A stretch of DNA of 45,330 nt, from positions 19,750-65,079 of the forward strand of contig NW_014040203.1 of NCBI RefSeq assembly GCF_001186125.1, given 5' to 3'. This document shows, piece by piece, positions 8,125 through 19,500 of this stretch. Source of the DNA: Sphaeroforma arctica JP610 (Eukaryota; Opisthokonta; Ichthyosporea; Ichthyophonida). A program made the position numbers and the translations under genes. Numbering within the stretch: the stretch's first letter is position 1; each line of letters opens with the position of its first letter. A model generated the notes under the pieces. The model saw nothing but the letters and a program-made list of their open reading frames with translations, was not told the DNA's origin and searched no databases.

Positions 8125-11100
8125 AGGACGAGTCAGTTACGGCGTTTCGCCAGTACCTGCGCATAGCTTCAGTGCAACCAAGCCCCGACTACACACCTAT
8201 TGCCGAGTTCTTGAAAGCCCAAGCCCTCCATATTGGCCTGGAGGTGTGTTCTTGCGTTCATATATGTGTATATATAGTATGAAACAAGTATGAAAGCATC
8301 AAGACATACACATGATTTGATTGAAAATCCTGTGTGGTAGATATCTGATATCTGATATGTAAATATATATATATACATATGTGTGTGTGTGTGTGTATAT
8401 ATACATATGTGTGTGTGTGTGTGTATATATATATACATATGTGTGTGAGTATGTATGTATGTATGTATGTATGTATGTATGTATGTATATAATTATATAT
8501 ATATATATATATATGTTACTGATTTATATTCATTTATATATATATATATAGTATGTATATAATATAGTAAATACTATATATATATATATATGTATGTTTA
8601 TATATATATATATATATATATATATGTTTATAATTTCTATATAGTACTATATAGTTCTATTCTATCAGCTGTATAAACTTTATTGTCGAATAGTGTTACG
8701 TAAGTGTCATATCTATGACCAAACACATTACACCCGCCTCATCACGTGAGTATGAAGAACACGTGCTAGTGGAAGGTATGCCTATTGTAGTGCTCACATT
8801 CAAAGGATGGAACCCCAATGCCAAAAGTGTCTCATTAATATATATATATATATGTATATCTGTATTTGTGTCTGTGTCTGTGTCTATGTCTATGTATATA
8901 CATATATATAAATTTTTTTAATATATATGCATATAAGCATACATATCTACATATATACATACATGCATGCATGCATACATACATACATACATACAACCCC
9001 ATACATACACACATACACACCGACATACACACATACACACCGACATACATACAACCCCATACTATATTGACCCTTCTAACGTCCATACCCGTGTATGCAC
9101 CTGAACAGACAATAGTGAACTAAGCCGTCACATACCTCGCCTCTCATGCAGTATCAACAACACACACTGGTAGAGGGCAAGCCCATTATTGTGCTCACAC
9201 TCAAAGGAAGGAATCCCCTGGCCAAGAGTGTGCTGTTGAACTCACACACCGATGTGGTGCCTGTGGAGAACGACAAGTGGACACACCCACCGTTTGACGC
9301 CCACAAAGACGCGGCCGGTCGCATATACGCACGGGGTGCCCAGGACATGAAGTGTGTGGGCGTACAGTACTTGTACGCCATCAAGAACCTTCTGGCTAAC
9401 CACAGTAAGTGTTTAAGTATTAAATAAGTATAGAGTGAGCAACAGGGAGTCGGGCAGCTGCCAGATGTAAGGAATTGGGAATAACTGGATAGGGTCTCGT
9501 CTGCGTTCTGTGGTGCTATACCTACTCCCCCGCTCACCCTAAAAGTTATTGTCTGAAGATGCGAGTGCGGCCTACAGCCTACATCGCCCTACCGATCAAG
9601 CCAAACTGAGTGTACCTCTGACTATTGTATCTTATACCCCTCGGTCTATCACAGCGTCCACACAACCACTCTTCACCCGAACGCTGCACATTTCATTTGT
9701 ACCTGATGAGGAGATTGGCGGCGCAGATGGAATGCAGAAGTTCTGCGCTACACAGCACTTCAGGAATCTGAATGTGGGCTTTGCATTGGATGAGGTAATG
9801 TTTGGGGCAGTATAGGGTTATGGGATATGGAGATAGGTAGTTATAGTTATGTAGGATGTAGTTATGGTGATATGGGAAATACAGTTATGTAGAATGTAGT
9901 TATGGTGATATGGAGATATAGTTGTGTAGAATGTGATAGGTAGATATAGCTATGTAGAATGTAATAGGTAGATATGGTTGTGTAGAATGTAATAGGTAGA
10001 TATAGTTATGTAGAATGTAATAGGTAGATATAATTGTGTAGAATGTAATAGGTAGATATAGTTATGTAGAATGTAGTTTTGGTGATAGGTATATAGGTAG
10101 ATTTGTAGATATAAAGTTGTGTAGAATGTAGATATGGGGATGTGGACATGGGTAGATTTGTAGATAGGAAGAAATGTGAATATGTAGATATAGAGAGAGA
10201 TATGGAGATAGGAAGTTATGTAGATATGGTGATAATTACATTTTTAGATAGGAAGATTTGTGAATATGTAGATTTAGAGCTATGGAGTTGTGCAGAATGT
10301 AGATATAGTGACAGGTAGATTTGTATATATGGAGATATAGACTTCTGTAACTATGTAGGTATGGAGATATATAGATATGATAATGTGTGAGTCTGGGTGT
10401 GTTGATTGGCCCGCAAAACTTTGAGCTAGGTCTAATATCAGATCCGGTATTTGTGGACGCTTCCGTAAATGGTGTATATGCATGAATGATTTAACTATGC
10501 GGATATATTGATCCGAACTCGTACACGTTACAAGTGTGTACCCAGCAGTAGTGGGCGTCTGCCTGTCTATGCGCATGTGCCTTCGTATGGTAGAACGTTG
10601 CCGGATACTATGGCGCTCCGTTCGCCTCCTCGTATATTCCTATCCTTCCTAGTATATGAGCACCGCCTATTATATATATATACGCCTAGATATACACGTC
10701 CAGATATACAAGTCTAGATATACAAGTCTAGATATACAAGTCTAGATATATACGTTTAGATATACACGTCTAGATATATACGTTTAGATATACACGTCTA
10801 AATGTATACGTCTAAATATATACATCTAGATATGTACGTCTAGAAATATACGTCTAGATATACACATCTAGATATATACGTCTAGATCTATACGTCTAGA
10901 TATATTGAGGCACTTACGTCGAATACCAATAGCGGGTATTGTCGCAAATATACTTGTAACCTGTTTACCAACCTTATTCTATCCTCTGAAATGTGTAGGG
11001 TTTGGCCAGCGCTAGTGAGCGGTGCGAGGTGTATGTGGGCGAGCGCGCGCCCTTCTGGTTTAATCTGACAGCCGCAGGCACCCCCGGACATGGCTCACTC

Positions 11101-13261
11101 TTCATAGAAAGTGAGTGAGATGAACCTGGTTTTCGAAGGAATATATGAGTTAAATGATTTCTAATTATAGAAAGTGAGATAAACTTAGTTTTGGCACGAA
11201 CGTATGTGTTGCAATGATGTCTCATTATTGAAAGTGAGATAAATTGAGTTTTAACGGGTATGTAAGTTGTTACAACGGTTTTCTTCGTAGAAAATATGTG
11301 AATGATTCTAGTTTTGGGCAGGTATAACACTGACTGACCACTCCTGTTTATTTGTCCACTACTATACTAAGACACGGCGTCGATGCGCCTGCTCAGTGTG
11401 CTGCAGAAGTTTGTTAACCTGCGCAACAAGAACGACGCGGAGAGGAAGGCAAACAACCTCACAAACGGCCGTGTGATGTCTGTGAATATCACTAAGATCA
11501 ACGGAGGCGTGCAACACAACGTCGTGCCTTCTGTAATGACCGGTATGTAGTGGTTTAGCAATAGGTATGTATGTGTTTAGTAATGGGTATGTCGTGGTGT
11601 AGTAATAGGCCTGTATGTGTTTAGTAATACGTATGTAGTGGTGTAGTAATAGGTCAATGTATGCATGCATCGCTGTAGGGTTGGGTATGTATGCAGAGCC
11701 GAGTGTTTATAGTTGCAAATACATGTGGCTGAGTGACCCCACTGTACGTATCTCAATATATATTCCAAGACTCGTGTGCAGCGATTGATCACTTGCGAGG
11801 TCATCAGTACCACCAATTCATTAGTGCCCATCATTCGACACTTTCCGGTACTAAAGGCTGTGGTGGTATTCTGTCATTGACTCCTTGAGACACATTTTTG
11901 ACTCTTGTTTTAACGTCAATACAGCTGCGGTTATAATTGACTCATTGTGATACATTTTTTACACTTGACTCTTTGCGACACATTATTTTACACTTGTTTT
12001 TAACGTCAATACAGCTGCGGTTTAAATTGACTCATTGTGTCACTTTTTAACACTTGTTTTAAACGTCAATACAGCTGCGGTTTAAATTGACTCATTGTGT
12101 CACTTTTTAACACTTGTTTTAAACGTCAATACAGCTGCGGTTGATATCCGAGCGCCGCCGAATGTAACGGCAAACGACGTACACAATCTGATCGATTCGT
12201 ATCTGGAGGAAGGTGTCACGGCGACCTATATTGTGAACACTCCTGTAAACAAGGTACGTCTGCTGCATGCTTATATAGTAGATCGATTGCAACAAGTGTG
12301 TATGGTTCATTGTGGCTGCAGTTGGTTTCTATTGGGGAGCTTCACAACGCACAACACCCAACTTGTTCCGCTTGATAGTAATTGGCTTGAGTTTCTGCTA
12401 GTATATGGAGACGATACAGATACTGTGTAGTTACCAGTCCTGGCTGGTGTATACTAGCCTGTGCACTTTTGAAAATTGGATACCTCACAATGGGTAAGCC
12501 TCTGTATGTATGTATGTATGTATGCATGTATTTATATATGTATGCATGTATGTATCTATTTATCTATATGTATCTATGTAATATACAAATATACAGATTC
12601 TTTTTTATGTGTTGTACTCGCCTACAAGCAGGTATACCGAGGCCAAATTACGGCTTACATTCTAGGACAGTCTTCCCTTCTTAACGTCAATCGATATACC
12701 ACTATATACGAACCTGACTATCTGTTTATGTCGCGTTTGTGTATTCTGCTAAATACACAGCTTACCGCTATAGACGATACCAACCCTTGGTGGGGAGTGT
12801 TCACCAGTGCCTGTGCCGAGGCGGGTGTGCTACTCAAAGAGCCTGACATTTTTCCCGGCGGCACGGACTCGCGCTTCTTACGGGCAATGGGTATGAAATA
12901 CGGATATAGGTCACGTATCGTGTACTTGCCCGAGTATATTTCTTTTTTTGTGAATACTGACATGGGTCACCACTTATCGTGCACTTGCCTAAGTGTATTT
13001 CTGTATAATAATAAAACTTTAGCATGCGTGCGTGCGTATCAATCGCTCGCAAACCTTTCAAGTAGGTATTAACAGACGAACAATGTCTGATGCACACGTA
13101 CAGGTATACCCACAGTAGGCTTCTCCCCCATCAGCAATACGCCAGTACTGCTACACGACCACGACGAATATCTAACTGAGTCCACATATCTTGACGGTGT
13201 GCGTGCCTATGAGCGCATTATTTCCGCTTTGGCTAATGCGAATGGCAGTACTGTGGCCTGA
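8125..13261 (+). CDS. ACY1: Aminoacylase-1 (N-acyl-L-amino-acid amidohydrolase), M20 metallopeptidase family, 8 exons
   Basis: Aminoacylase-1 removes the acyl group from N-acetylated amino acids in the cytosol, using two zinc ions. Exons are 8125-8243, 9152-9404, 9655-9794, 10999-11110, 11372-11542, 12135-12253, 12761-12890 and 13104-13261 (stop TGA at 13259). All introns are GT-AG and every junction keeps phase, giving 400 codons against about 408 residues in animal ACY1. Signature motifs, counted from the first codon of exon 8125, are SHTDVVP (zinc His 72, Asp 74), GAQDMK (bridging Asp 105), PDEEIGG (catalytic Glu 143/144), FALDE (about 167-171), TPGHGS (His 202 of the dimerisation domain) and LLHDHDE (366-370). 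All expected active-site residues are present, so the gene looks functional. No ATG is visible at the 5' end; the start must come from an upstream exon or an unrecognised border. An AATAAA lies at 13315-13320. Confidence 0.95.
8363..8640. repeat. TA/TG/TATG microsatellite in ACY1 intron
   Basis: Repeated blocks of (TA)n ACATATG (TG)n are followed by a (TATG)n tract and further (TA)n. Confidence 0.92.
8751..8838 (+). pseudogene. Partial duplicate of ACY1 exon 9152-9404
   Basis: After CACGTGAG the frame reads YEEHVLVEGMPIVVLTFKG, then WNPNAKSVSL. This matches the start of the true exon (YQQHTLVEGKPIIVLTLKG, then RNPLAKSVLL). The match stops where a (TA)n tract begins, before the zinc-binding SHTD motif, and no donor follows. 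Upstream intron sequence is also loosely similar (CCGCCTCATCACGTGAG against CTCGCCTCTCATGCAG). It is a truncated tandem exon copy inside the ACY1 intron. Protein-level conservation suggests it was once an intact exon. Confidence 0.88.
8836..9060. repeat. Microsatellite cluster (TA, TGTC, CATA, CACCGACATA)
   Basis: Several simple repeats adjoin: (TA)n, GTCTGT/GTCTAT, (CATA)n with GCATGC, and ACACATACACACCGACATAC twice. They interrupt the duplicated ACY1 exon copy. Confidence 0.9.
9837..10375. repeat. Minisatellite, ~28-bp AGGTAGATATAGTTATGTAG units
   Basis: About ten or more imperfect units built from AATAGGTAGATATAG and TTATGTAGAATGT fill the first half of the ACY1 intron between exons 9655-9794 and 10999-11110. 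The units decay toward the right. Confidence 0.88.
10673..10908. repeat. Minisatellite, 14-bp CGTCTAGATATATA units
   Basis: About sixteen units of 14 bp, each with the palindrome TCTAGA (or TTTAGA), lie in the same ACY1 intron. Confidence 0.9.
11104..11296. repeat. ~60-bp repeats carrying copies of the ACY1 exon 10999-11110 donor
   Basis: The exon/intron border ATAGAAA^GTGAG at 11104-11115 recurs as ATAGAAAGTGAG at 11167 and ATTGAAAGTGAG at 11227, with a degraded copy at about 11287. Surrounding sequence (GATAAACTTAGTTTTG, then ATGATGTCTCATT) repeats as well. Only the first donor keeps the M20 frame. Confidence 0.82.
11543..11665. repeat. 22-bp repeats starting at the donor of ACY1 exon 11372-11542
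   Basis: Units begin at 11543, 11565, 11587, 11609, 11631 and 11653, exactly 22 bp apart, of the form GTATGTAGTGGTGTAGTAATAG. Four of them start with the donor hexamer GTATGT. The first is the real donor. Confidence 0.88.
11876..12140. repeat. 60-bp repeats carrying copies of the ACY1 exon 12135-12253 acceptor
   Basis: The acceptor and first exon bases, AACGTCAATACAG^CTGCGGTT, occur four times, with AG at 11924, 12014, 12074 and 12134. The last three are exactly 60 bp apart. The intervening sequence is TTAAATTGACTCATTGTGTC with ACTTTTTAACACTTGTTTT. Only the last copy continues into the M20 frame (GTTGATATCCGAG); splicing to any of the first three would soon meet an in-frame stop. Confidence 0.92.
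12500..12590. repeat. TATG/TATC microsatellite in ACY1 intron
   Basis: (GTAT)n followed by TATATGTATGCATG and (TATC)n lie between exons 12135-12253 and 12761-12890. Confidence 0.85.
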
Positions 13262-13314
13262 TCCATGGGCAAAATACACACAGGAATTGAAAGCTGCTCA
13301 AAATGAATGCTACA

Positions 13315-13320
13315 AATAAA
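13315..13320 (+). promoter_or_regulatory. Polyadenylation signal AATAAA of ACY1
   Basis: AATAAA lies 54 bases after the ACY1 stop codon, in the expected place and orientation. Confidence 0.65.
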
Positions 13321-16300
13321 AAGCGATTATGAGTTTCTACCCAGCTCGGCAATCATGTTCTGACCGCTTTTGCCGGGTAAGCATACATTCACAATCCCAG
13401 CATTAAGTAGGGTTATAGGGTCTTCAACCCCTATCCCTAAAACCCTAAGTTATACCAACCTTTTTCATGCGTATTACTGCTGTACTGCGAACAAAAGATA
13501 CTGGAATTCCAATACAAAGCTTAACCGGTCTCGACTACTGCAAATGGCTGCACGGTTCAAGAACAGAGTGGCACCGCAAATTGTTACCACAGAAGTTCGG
13601 TACTATCTAAGTCGAAACGATTCTATCAGTTGTCATGTGTGGAGGTTCTAGTTCTTTCCGCCGCCACATATCAAGCACACCCAGTATGCTTGCCGCTTAG
13701 GGCGAGATGTAAATACATCCGTTCGTGTTTAACTTTCAAGTACTTATCCATACGAGTTGTACACATAAGTGCATATGGAAGTATTTATATATGAACTGAC
13801 AGCGCATATTCATGGCCAGCGGGAAGGTGTCGCTGGTGTGTCTGTTTTTCCAACGACACTTTGCCAGAGAGCCATATGTATGGATGGAAGAGTCGTAAAA
13901 TAGTCAGATTTATTTAAGAGACATAAAATAAAGGTAGTATCAAATATATATAGAAATTTTTAGTGACCTGATTGCAGAAAGGTATATTTGAAGCATTGTG
14001 TGGGCACGGTGGAAAAGTCAAAGTGTGCCGCACATGCAAAGGATTTCGATACAGATCAAGCAGGACCAAACTCAAAAATTTAAGGTTTACAAACATTAGT
14101 AGAGATATTAAACATACTGTCGGCGGTACTAATATTGTAAATTTACAGATTGGTAGCACACTGCCCAATACATGAGGTTAATTCTGCCATGCTCAAAGTC
14201 AAAACAAGAGCGCCTTCCATTGAACGTCGAAAGAATTCTTGTCAGCTCCATATATGACAATAATCAACACTAGGCTTTCAATCTAAGCACATCCCCCAGT
14301 CATGCACTGACCACTTGACAGTACTGAAATTACTTCTCGTGTGAAATTACTATGACTTGGATGCTTGGTACCCTCCAGAAGAACAAACTGTATATAACTA
14401 CAAATGAAAATAGGAAGTGGTTCTTGTTCTTCGAGTCGCAGGCCAATTGCCTATTGTGATAAAGGTGTAATTCAAGGACGCTAGAGACCGTACCAGAAAG
14501 CAAATAGCATTCATCGAGGACAATACGGCTTCAGTATCCAACGATCTCTCAGATGCATGTGGTAGAAATACACAACTAGCCTCATCCACCTCTGACGTTC
14601 TTGACCAGCCTAGGGAATACGCGCCGGTTACGACTTCTTCATATATGGACTACCAACATCCTCATGCTCTTGGACACCAGAGTTGCAGCCGCATGCCATT
14701 TAACTATAGATGACTTTCGAGATGACTACAACCATGATATTGTGCTCGGTAGTTTGTTGGATTAATGCAATATTATATTCGGACGTCAAGTATCAGCCGC
14801 TGGTTAAAAAGTAAAATAAGCGTTGCAACGTCTGTTCATACAGGATCGGTGTTGAATTGAAATTACAGAGATGAAGAAAATGGCTTCTCGGTGAAAAGGT
14901 GCAGTTTATCAGCCCCCTTCAAGTAAGATGTGAAATTTTATCGGGTCAGATTGCAAAAAACTTTTTTTATCACCCGAGCTCGGTAACCTTTTACAAATTA
15001 GAAAATAAACATTACGCAAACTCGGTGTCTCCAGGCATTACAATTCTCGACGAAACAATAAATGTAGTAGGACTTCTGAGGCGGTATACTAAGAATAGTT
15101 TCGTATGGTATTAACGGATCTCGACAATGTGAACATATTGTACTCGGTCCGTATAACGGTAGAGGTTGTGGAATTCGAGGTGCTAGAGTCATACTTGCGT
15201 TCAACTACCTTTTCCAAAAAATCACATGGAAGCATCCTCATAATGCGAAGAAAAACGAATAAACGTATCATTAATCAAAATCTAGCTATCATCCTCATTC
15301 TCGGTAGTTAAAACTGAACTTTGCTCATTTTGTTTATGCATTTATGTGCTGCTCTACCAATCATGATTTCGAACCAACTGGAACATTATGGCCACTTTTG
15401 GGCACTACCTGGCTGTAAGATGCCTAATATTAATTTTGACACACACAGACAGTCACTCTGTCTTGCTGCCATCTGGTCAATCTATGCCAGCTGAAGCTAT
15501 GGTGATGTATATACTTATTAAGACAGAGTCGTCTCTAAGTTACGAGTACCTCAGGTATCAATACATATCGGACCCGAAATCATTAAAAGTATTGCCGTAG
15601 GTGAACCACCGTATAGGGGTAGATAAATTTCTTCACTTTGTGGAATCTGAACTGCATACTGTCTAATTGATATGCGATATCAAAAATCTTCTTAATCCAT
15701 GGCGTTCTGTAAAATTAATATTGGCCACCTATAGAGACAGTCTTATTTATTTCAAGATTGCAGTAGCATACGGGAACGCCTATACAATAGCTTGTGATCG
15801 AACAACCTGTAGCTGCAGACACACCTATATACCCCCCGAAAAAAAATCACGTTTTCGTCTCAATACAATCATATTCAATTGATACACGAGATCCGAACCA
15901 GAGGCTGTTTATTTTATTAAAAAAAGTCTCTAAAGTCCAACTCGGCGTCAAATGCAGGCAATTTTTATGACTATCATAACCATGTGATAAAAATATATTT
16001 CGATGCCGCGAAGCACATTCAAGGCTGTGTATTCGGTCGCTCAATCCGATCATGTTTCGCTAATAGACTATGCCGGGCTAATGGTGGAGACAGTGTGCGG
16101 TTGTGGTCCCTGTAGGGCCTGTGGGCTGCGAAATTCACAATTTTGTTTGTATCTTGCGAGTGAATTTCTATACAAATTGTCACAGGTATGCAACTTTTAC
16201 GAAACCAGTAAGCTACTAATATTATGTGTATCGATGAATACAAACTGTCTGCCGGATTCAACTTGAACTTCAGAGTATTTTATGTCAAAACACAGTCGCA

Positions 16301-16500
16301 CAAGTAAATACTTGGGTGTCTATCGATAGGAACAAATATATAGTTATATATTGCGTTTAAATTATTTATAATTTCATTTTTACATATCATATAAACAGTT
16401 TGTACACACTCTTTTTACAAGGTACGATATATCTGTATATTTTGCAGTCAGAGGTAGAAGCACAAAGCATTTGACACCTGCTTACCTTAAAATAGTTACC
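13321..16500. other. Intergenic region without recognisable gene
   Basis: This AT-rich stretch separates the host genes from the retroelement block. It has scattered frames of 60-90 codons on both strands, none with a recognised domain. A + strand frame at 13972-14175 with CGHGGKVKVCRTCKGF has paired Cys but no family match I can name, and another at 16003-16266 has CGCGPCRACG. CCCTAAAACCCTAAG near 13432 is a lone telomere-like scrap. Nothing here is called as a gene. Confidence 0.55.
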
Positions 16501-16509
16501 TTTATTATA

Positions 16510-19500
16510 AATTGAACTATGTTGATACTGGCATCCGAGTCATTAGTCTGTCGCGTATGTCGGTAAACTTCTCTCGGCTGAGTGGCTTCGTGAAAAAATC
16601 ACTGAGTAGCTGTTCTGATGGTTTGTATTTTAGCTTGATGGTGTTGTTCGATGTGAGTTCCCTGATGTGATGATATCGTCAATCGATATGTTTTGTACGG
16701 TGGGATTTCGTGATACCATTTCCCATCAGTATTGCTGACTTGTTGTCCTGTTCTATGGTGGTGGTTTCTACGAGCGAAATGCTGAATTCTGTGAAGAGAT
16801 TTCTAGCCCATACTGCGTCTTCGGCTGTATCAGATTGTGCTACGTATTCTGCCTCTGCTGTAGACGTTAGTACTAGTCGTTGCAAGTTTGTACCCCACAT
16901 AAATGGTGCACCTGCTATATTGCCCACTCGCCCGGTGGTGGATCGTCTTGTTGTGTCATCGCTAGCAAAGCTACTGTCTGCACTCTGATAGGGAATACAT
17001 GGTTATTTGTTCGTGTATTCAAGTCCGAAGTCCTGAGTACCAGCGAGATACTTCAAACAGCGCTTGGCACTTCTGAAATGGTGGTACTGAGGTGCTATCA
17101 GATAGCGACTTAGGGTCGAAACTGCAAAGCATATATCCACTCGTGTTTGATCTACAAAGTATCGTAGCTGACCCACTAGCTTGTTGTATTGTGTGATTGT
17201 TGGGACGTCTGAACTTGCTGCCTTTTCCGGGAGACATGCATGTTTGTCTGTTACTTCATAGTCCGATTCTAGAATTGGCATCCATGCTGGTTTACAATCT
17301 ATCAACCCCCATTCCTGCAATATTTCTCTTAGGTATTGTCGTTGATGGAGACGTACTCTTCCAGGATGTATTTTAACTTGACACTTGAGAAACCATAACG
17401 GTAAGCCCATATCAACAGTGTCCCATTCGCATTTCATTGCGTCAGCTAATTTCTGTCCGTCGGTCTTACTCTGGCATGCTGCAATTTTGTCATCTACGTG
17501 TACAATAATGAAACAAGGTCCACTGTGTGTTTGTTTGATGAACAGTGCTCCATCCGATTGTGCTTGTTTATAACTGTGTTGTATAGCAAACCGATGGATA
17601 GCTTTAAACCAGTAGTGTCCGCTAGGTGGTAGACCGTATACGCAACGGTCAACTCGACATACAACCTTTGTGTCTCCTTGCTTGTGCCTTTCGTATAGTT
17701 TTCTCTGAGACGGGTCCAATAGATGTTCGATGAGATCGTATCCTTGCGGCACTCGCATGTAGCTAGGGGTATACAATTCTTGAGTGAGGTAGGCCGAGGG
17801 TGTATCGTATTGTCGAATGTCCATGTCATAGTGTGCCATTAGAGTTAGACAGATCCTGAGTGTTTCCTTGGCTACTGCTGGGGCATAGCTTTATCGTATT
17901 CGACTCTCTGTTTTGCATTGAATGCTGCTACCTTCCGACGTGATTTGAGTCATGTGACTTGTCCTGATTCATCCGTTTTTACCTTGAAGACCCATCGAGG
18001 GGAAAATATCGATTTCTCTCGTTGTTTGTTGTCAGCCAGAGTGAATGCCATGCGCTGTACCACCAAGCTCTCCATCTCCGAACGTGCTGATTCCTCCCAA
18101 TCGGCTGCGTTTGGCATCTCATATATACCTTTGTATGTTTTTGGTTCCATTGCTGCAGTTGCTGAATTGACAGTGTGCGTAGTGCAAGGAGTTCATCTCT
18201 TACGGCGGCTATCGTGATACCAGTCGACATTATTATCATCTATCGTAAGGTCCCGCAGTTCTTGAGAGACTTGGCGACCTTCTGCCGTTCTTCTAGTTAT
18301 GTTTGCTTCGAGATCATGTTGTGTTTTGGTAGTCGCAGCAGAAGCCTCCGACTCGACGGTATGTACTTCACTCTCAGCAGGTTGTTGTGTTGACGATGAA
18401 GTTATTTGTAGTTGTTCTGAGTTGCTCGACTTGTGCGTCACAGTGGGCTGGGTTTGTTGGCTAAGCATATCTTCCGTTGTCGATGTTGTCCTTGCGTCTG
18501 TTTGGAAATCGACATTCTCGATTTGGAAGAATGTACTACTGTTCGTAGTGTCAGGTGGTGCGATAGCGGTTGTACATTTGTTGTCTTCCCAGACAAAGAA
18601 TTCATCTTCGAATATATAGACGTCTCGGCTTTGTATTATACGCTTTGTCAGCGGTGAGTATATACCATACGAGCCCGGTATTGTGTCCAAGGGTTGCGCA
18701 AGAAGAATGCCATCCAGTGCTTTGTCGTCGAGTTTGCCGTCTGGATCACGGTTCTTGTATGCGATATGACACCCGAATATTCTGAACATATCTATCGGAA
18801 ATGCGTATCCTGTAAACTTCTCGTTTGGGGATGAGCTCTTCTTGTTGGTGAGTATAGCATTGTATATGTTGGTAGTGTGAATCAGTGATTCAGCCCACAT
18901 AGTAGTCGGTAGACGTGCATATTTCAGTTGTGCAAGCATTCTAGGGACCAGTGTACCATGGAGTCTCTCCACCTTGCCATGGTATTGTGGCGTGGCCGTA
19001 GGTGCGTACCTCGAGCTGTAATAAGCCGGGCCTCCACATTAGACTCTATGTTATAAACGTACTCTTAAGAAGTACGTAAATTATAAACGTACTCTTAATA
19101 GTACGAGGAACTTAAGTTTCCTAAATGTACTCTTGATAGTACGAGGAACTTAAGTTTCCTAAATGTACTCTTAATAGCACGAGCAACTTAAGTTTCCTAA
19201 AATGATTTTTTTAATTGTTTTATTAATTAATACCGTTTCCATTTTGCATATCAGATATTTGGACGAGGCCATTAAAAGGCCTCAGTAAAATACCAAACAT
19301 AAAGAGTTTGTCTAGTTCTATTAATAGAACTTTATTTACTTTCCAACTTTATTTATATCTGAACACTTTGGTAGCGAGATGGCTCAACCGAATATAGGTT
19401 TCTAGAGACTATTAACGTTACCTAGTTGATCCTCCGATCAGCCAACAAGATGTGCCAGTCTGATGAAGGCTAAGTCGGAAATTCTTGGTTGTGGCAAGTT

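Noticed and set aside
13432-13446. Telomere repeats
   Set aside because: Isolated CCCTAAA-type words here, near 5450, 26380 and 34718 are too short to be a telomeric tract.
13972-14175. Zinc-finger-like small ORF (CGHGGKVKVCRTCKG)
   Set aside because: The Cys pairs look suggestive, but no family, splice context or repeat support was found.
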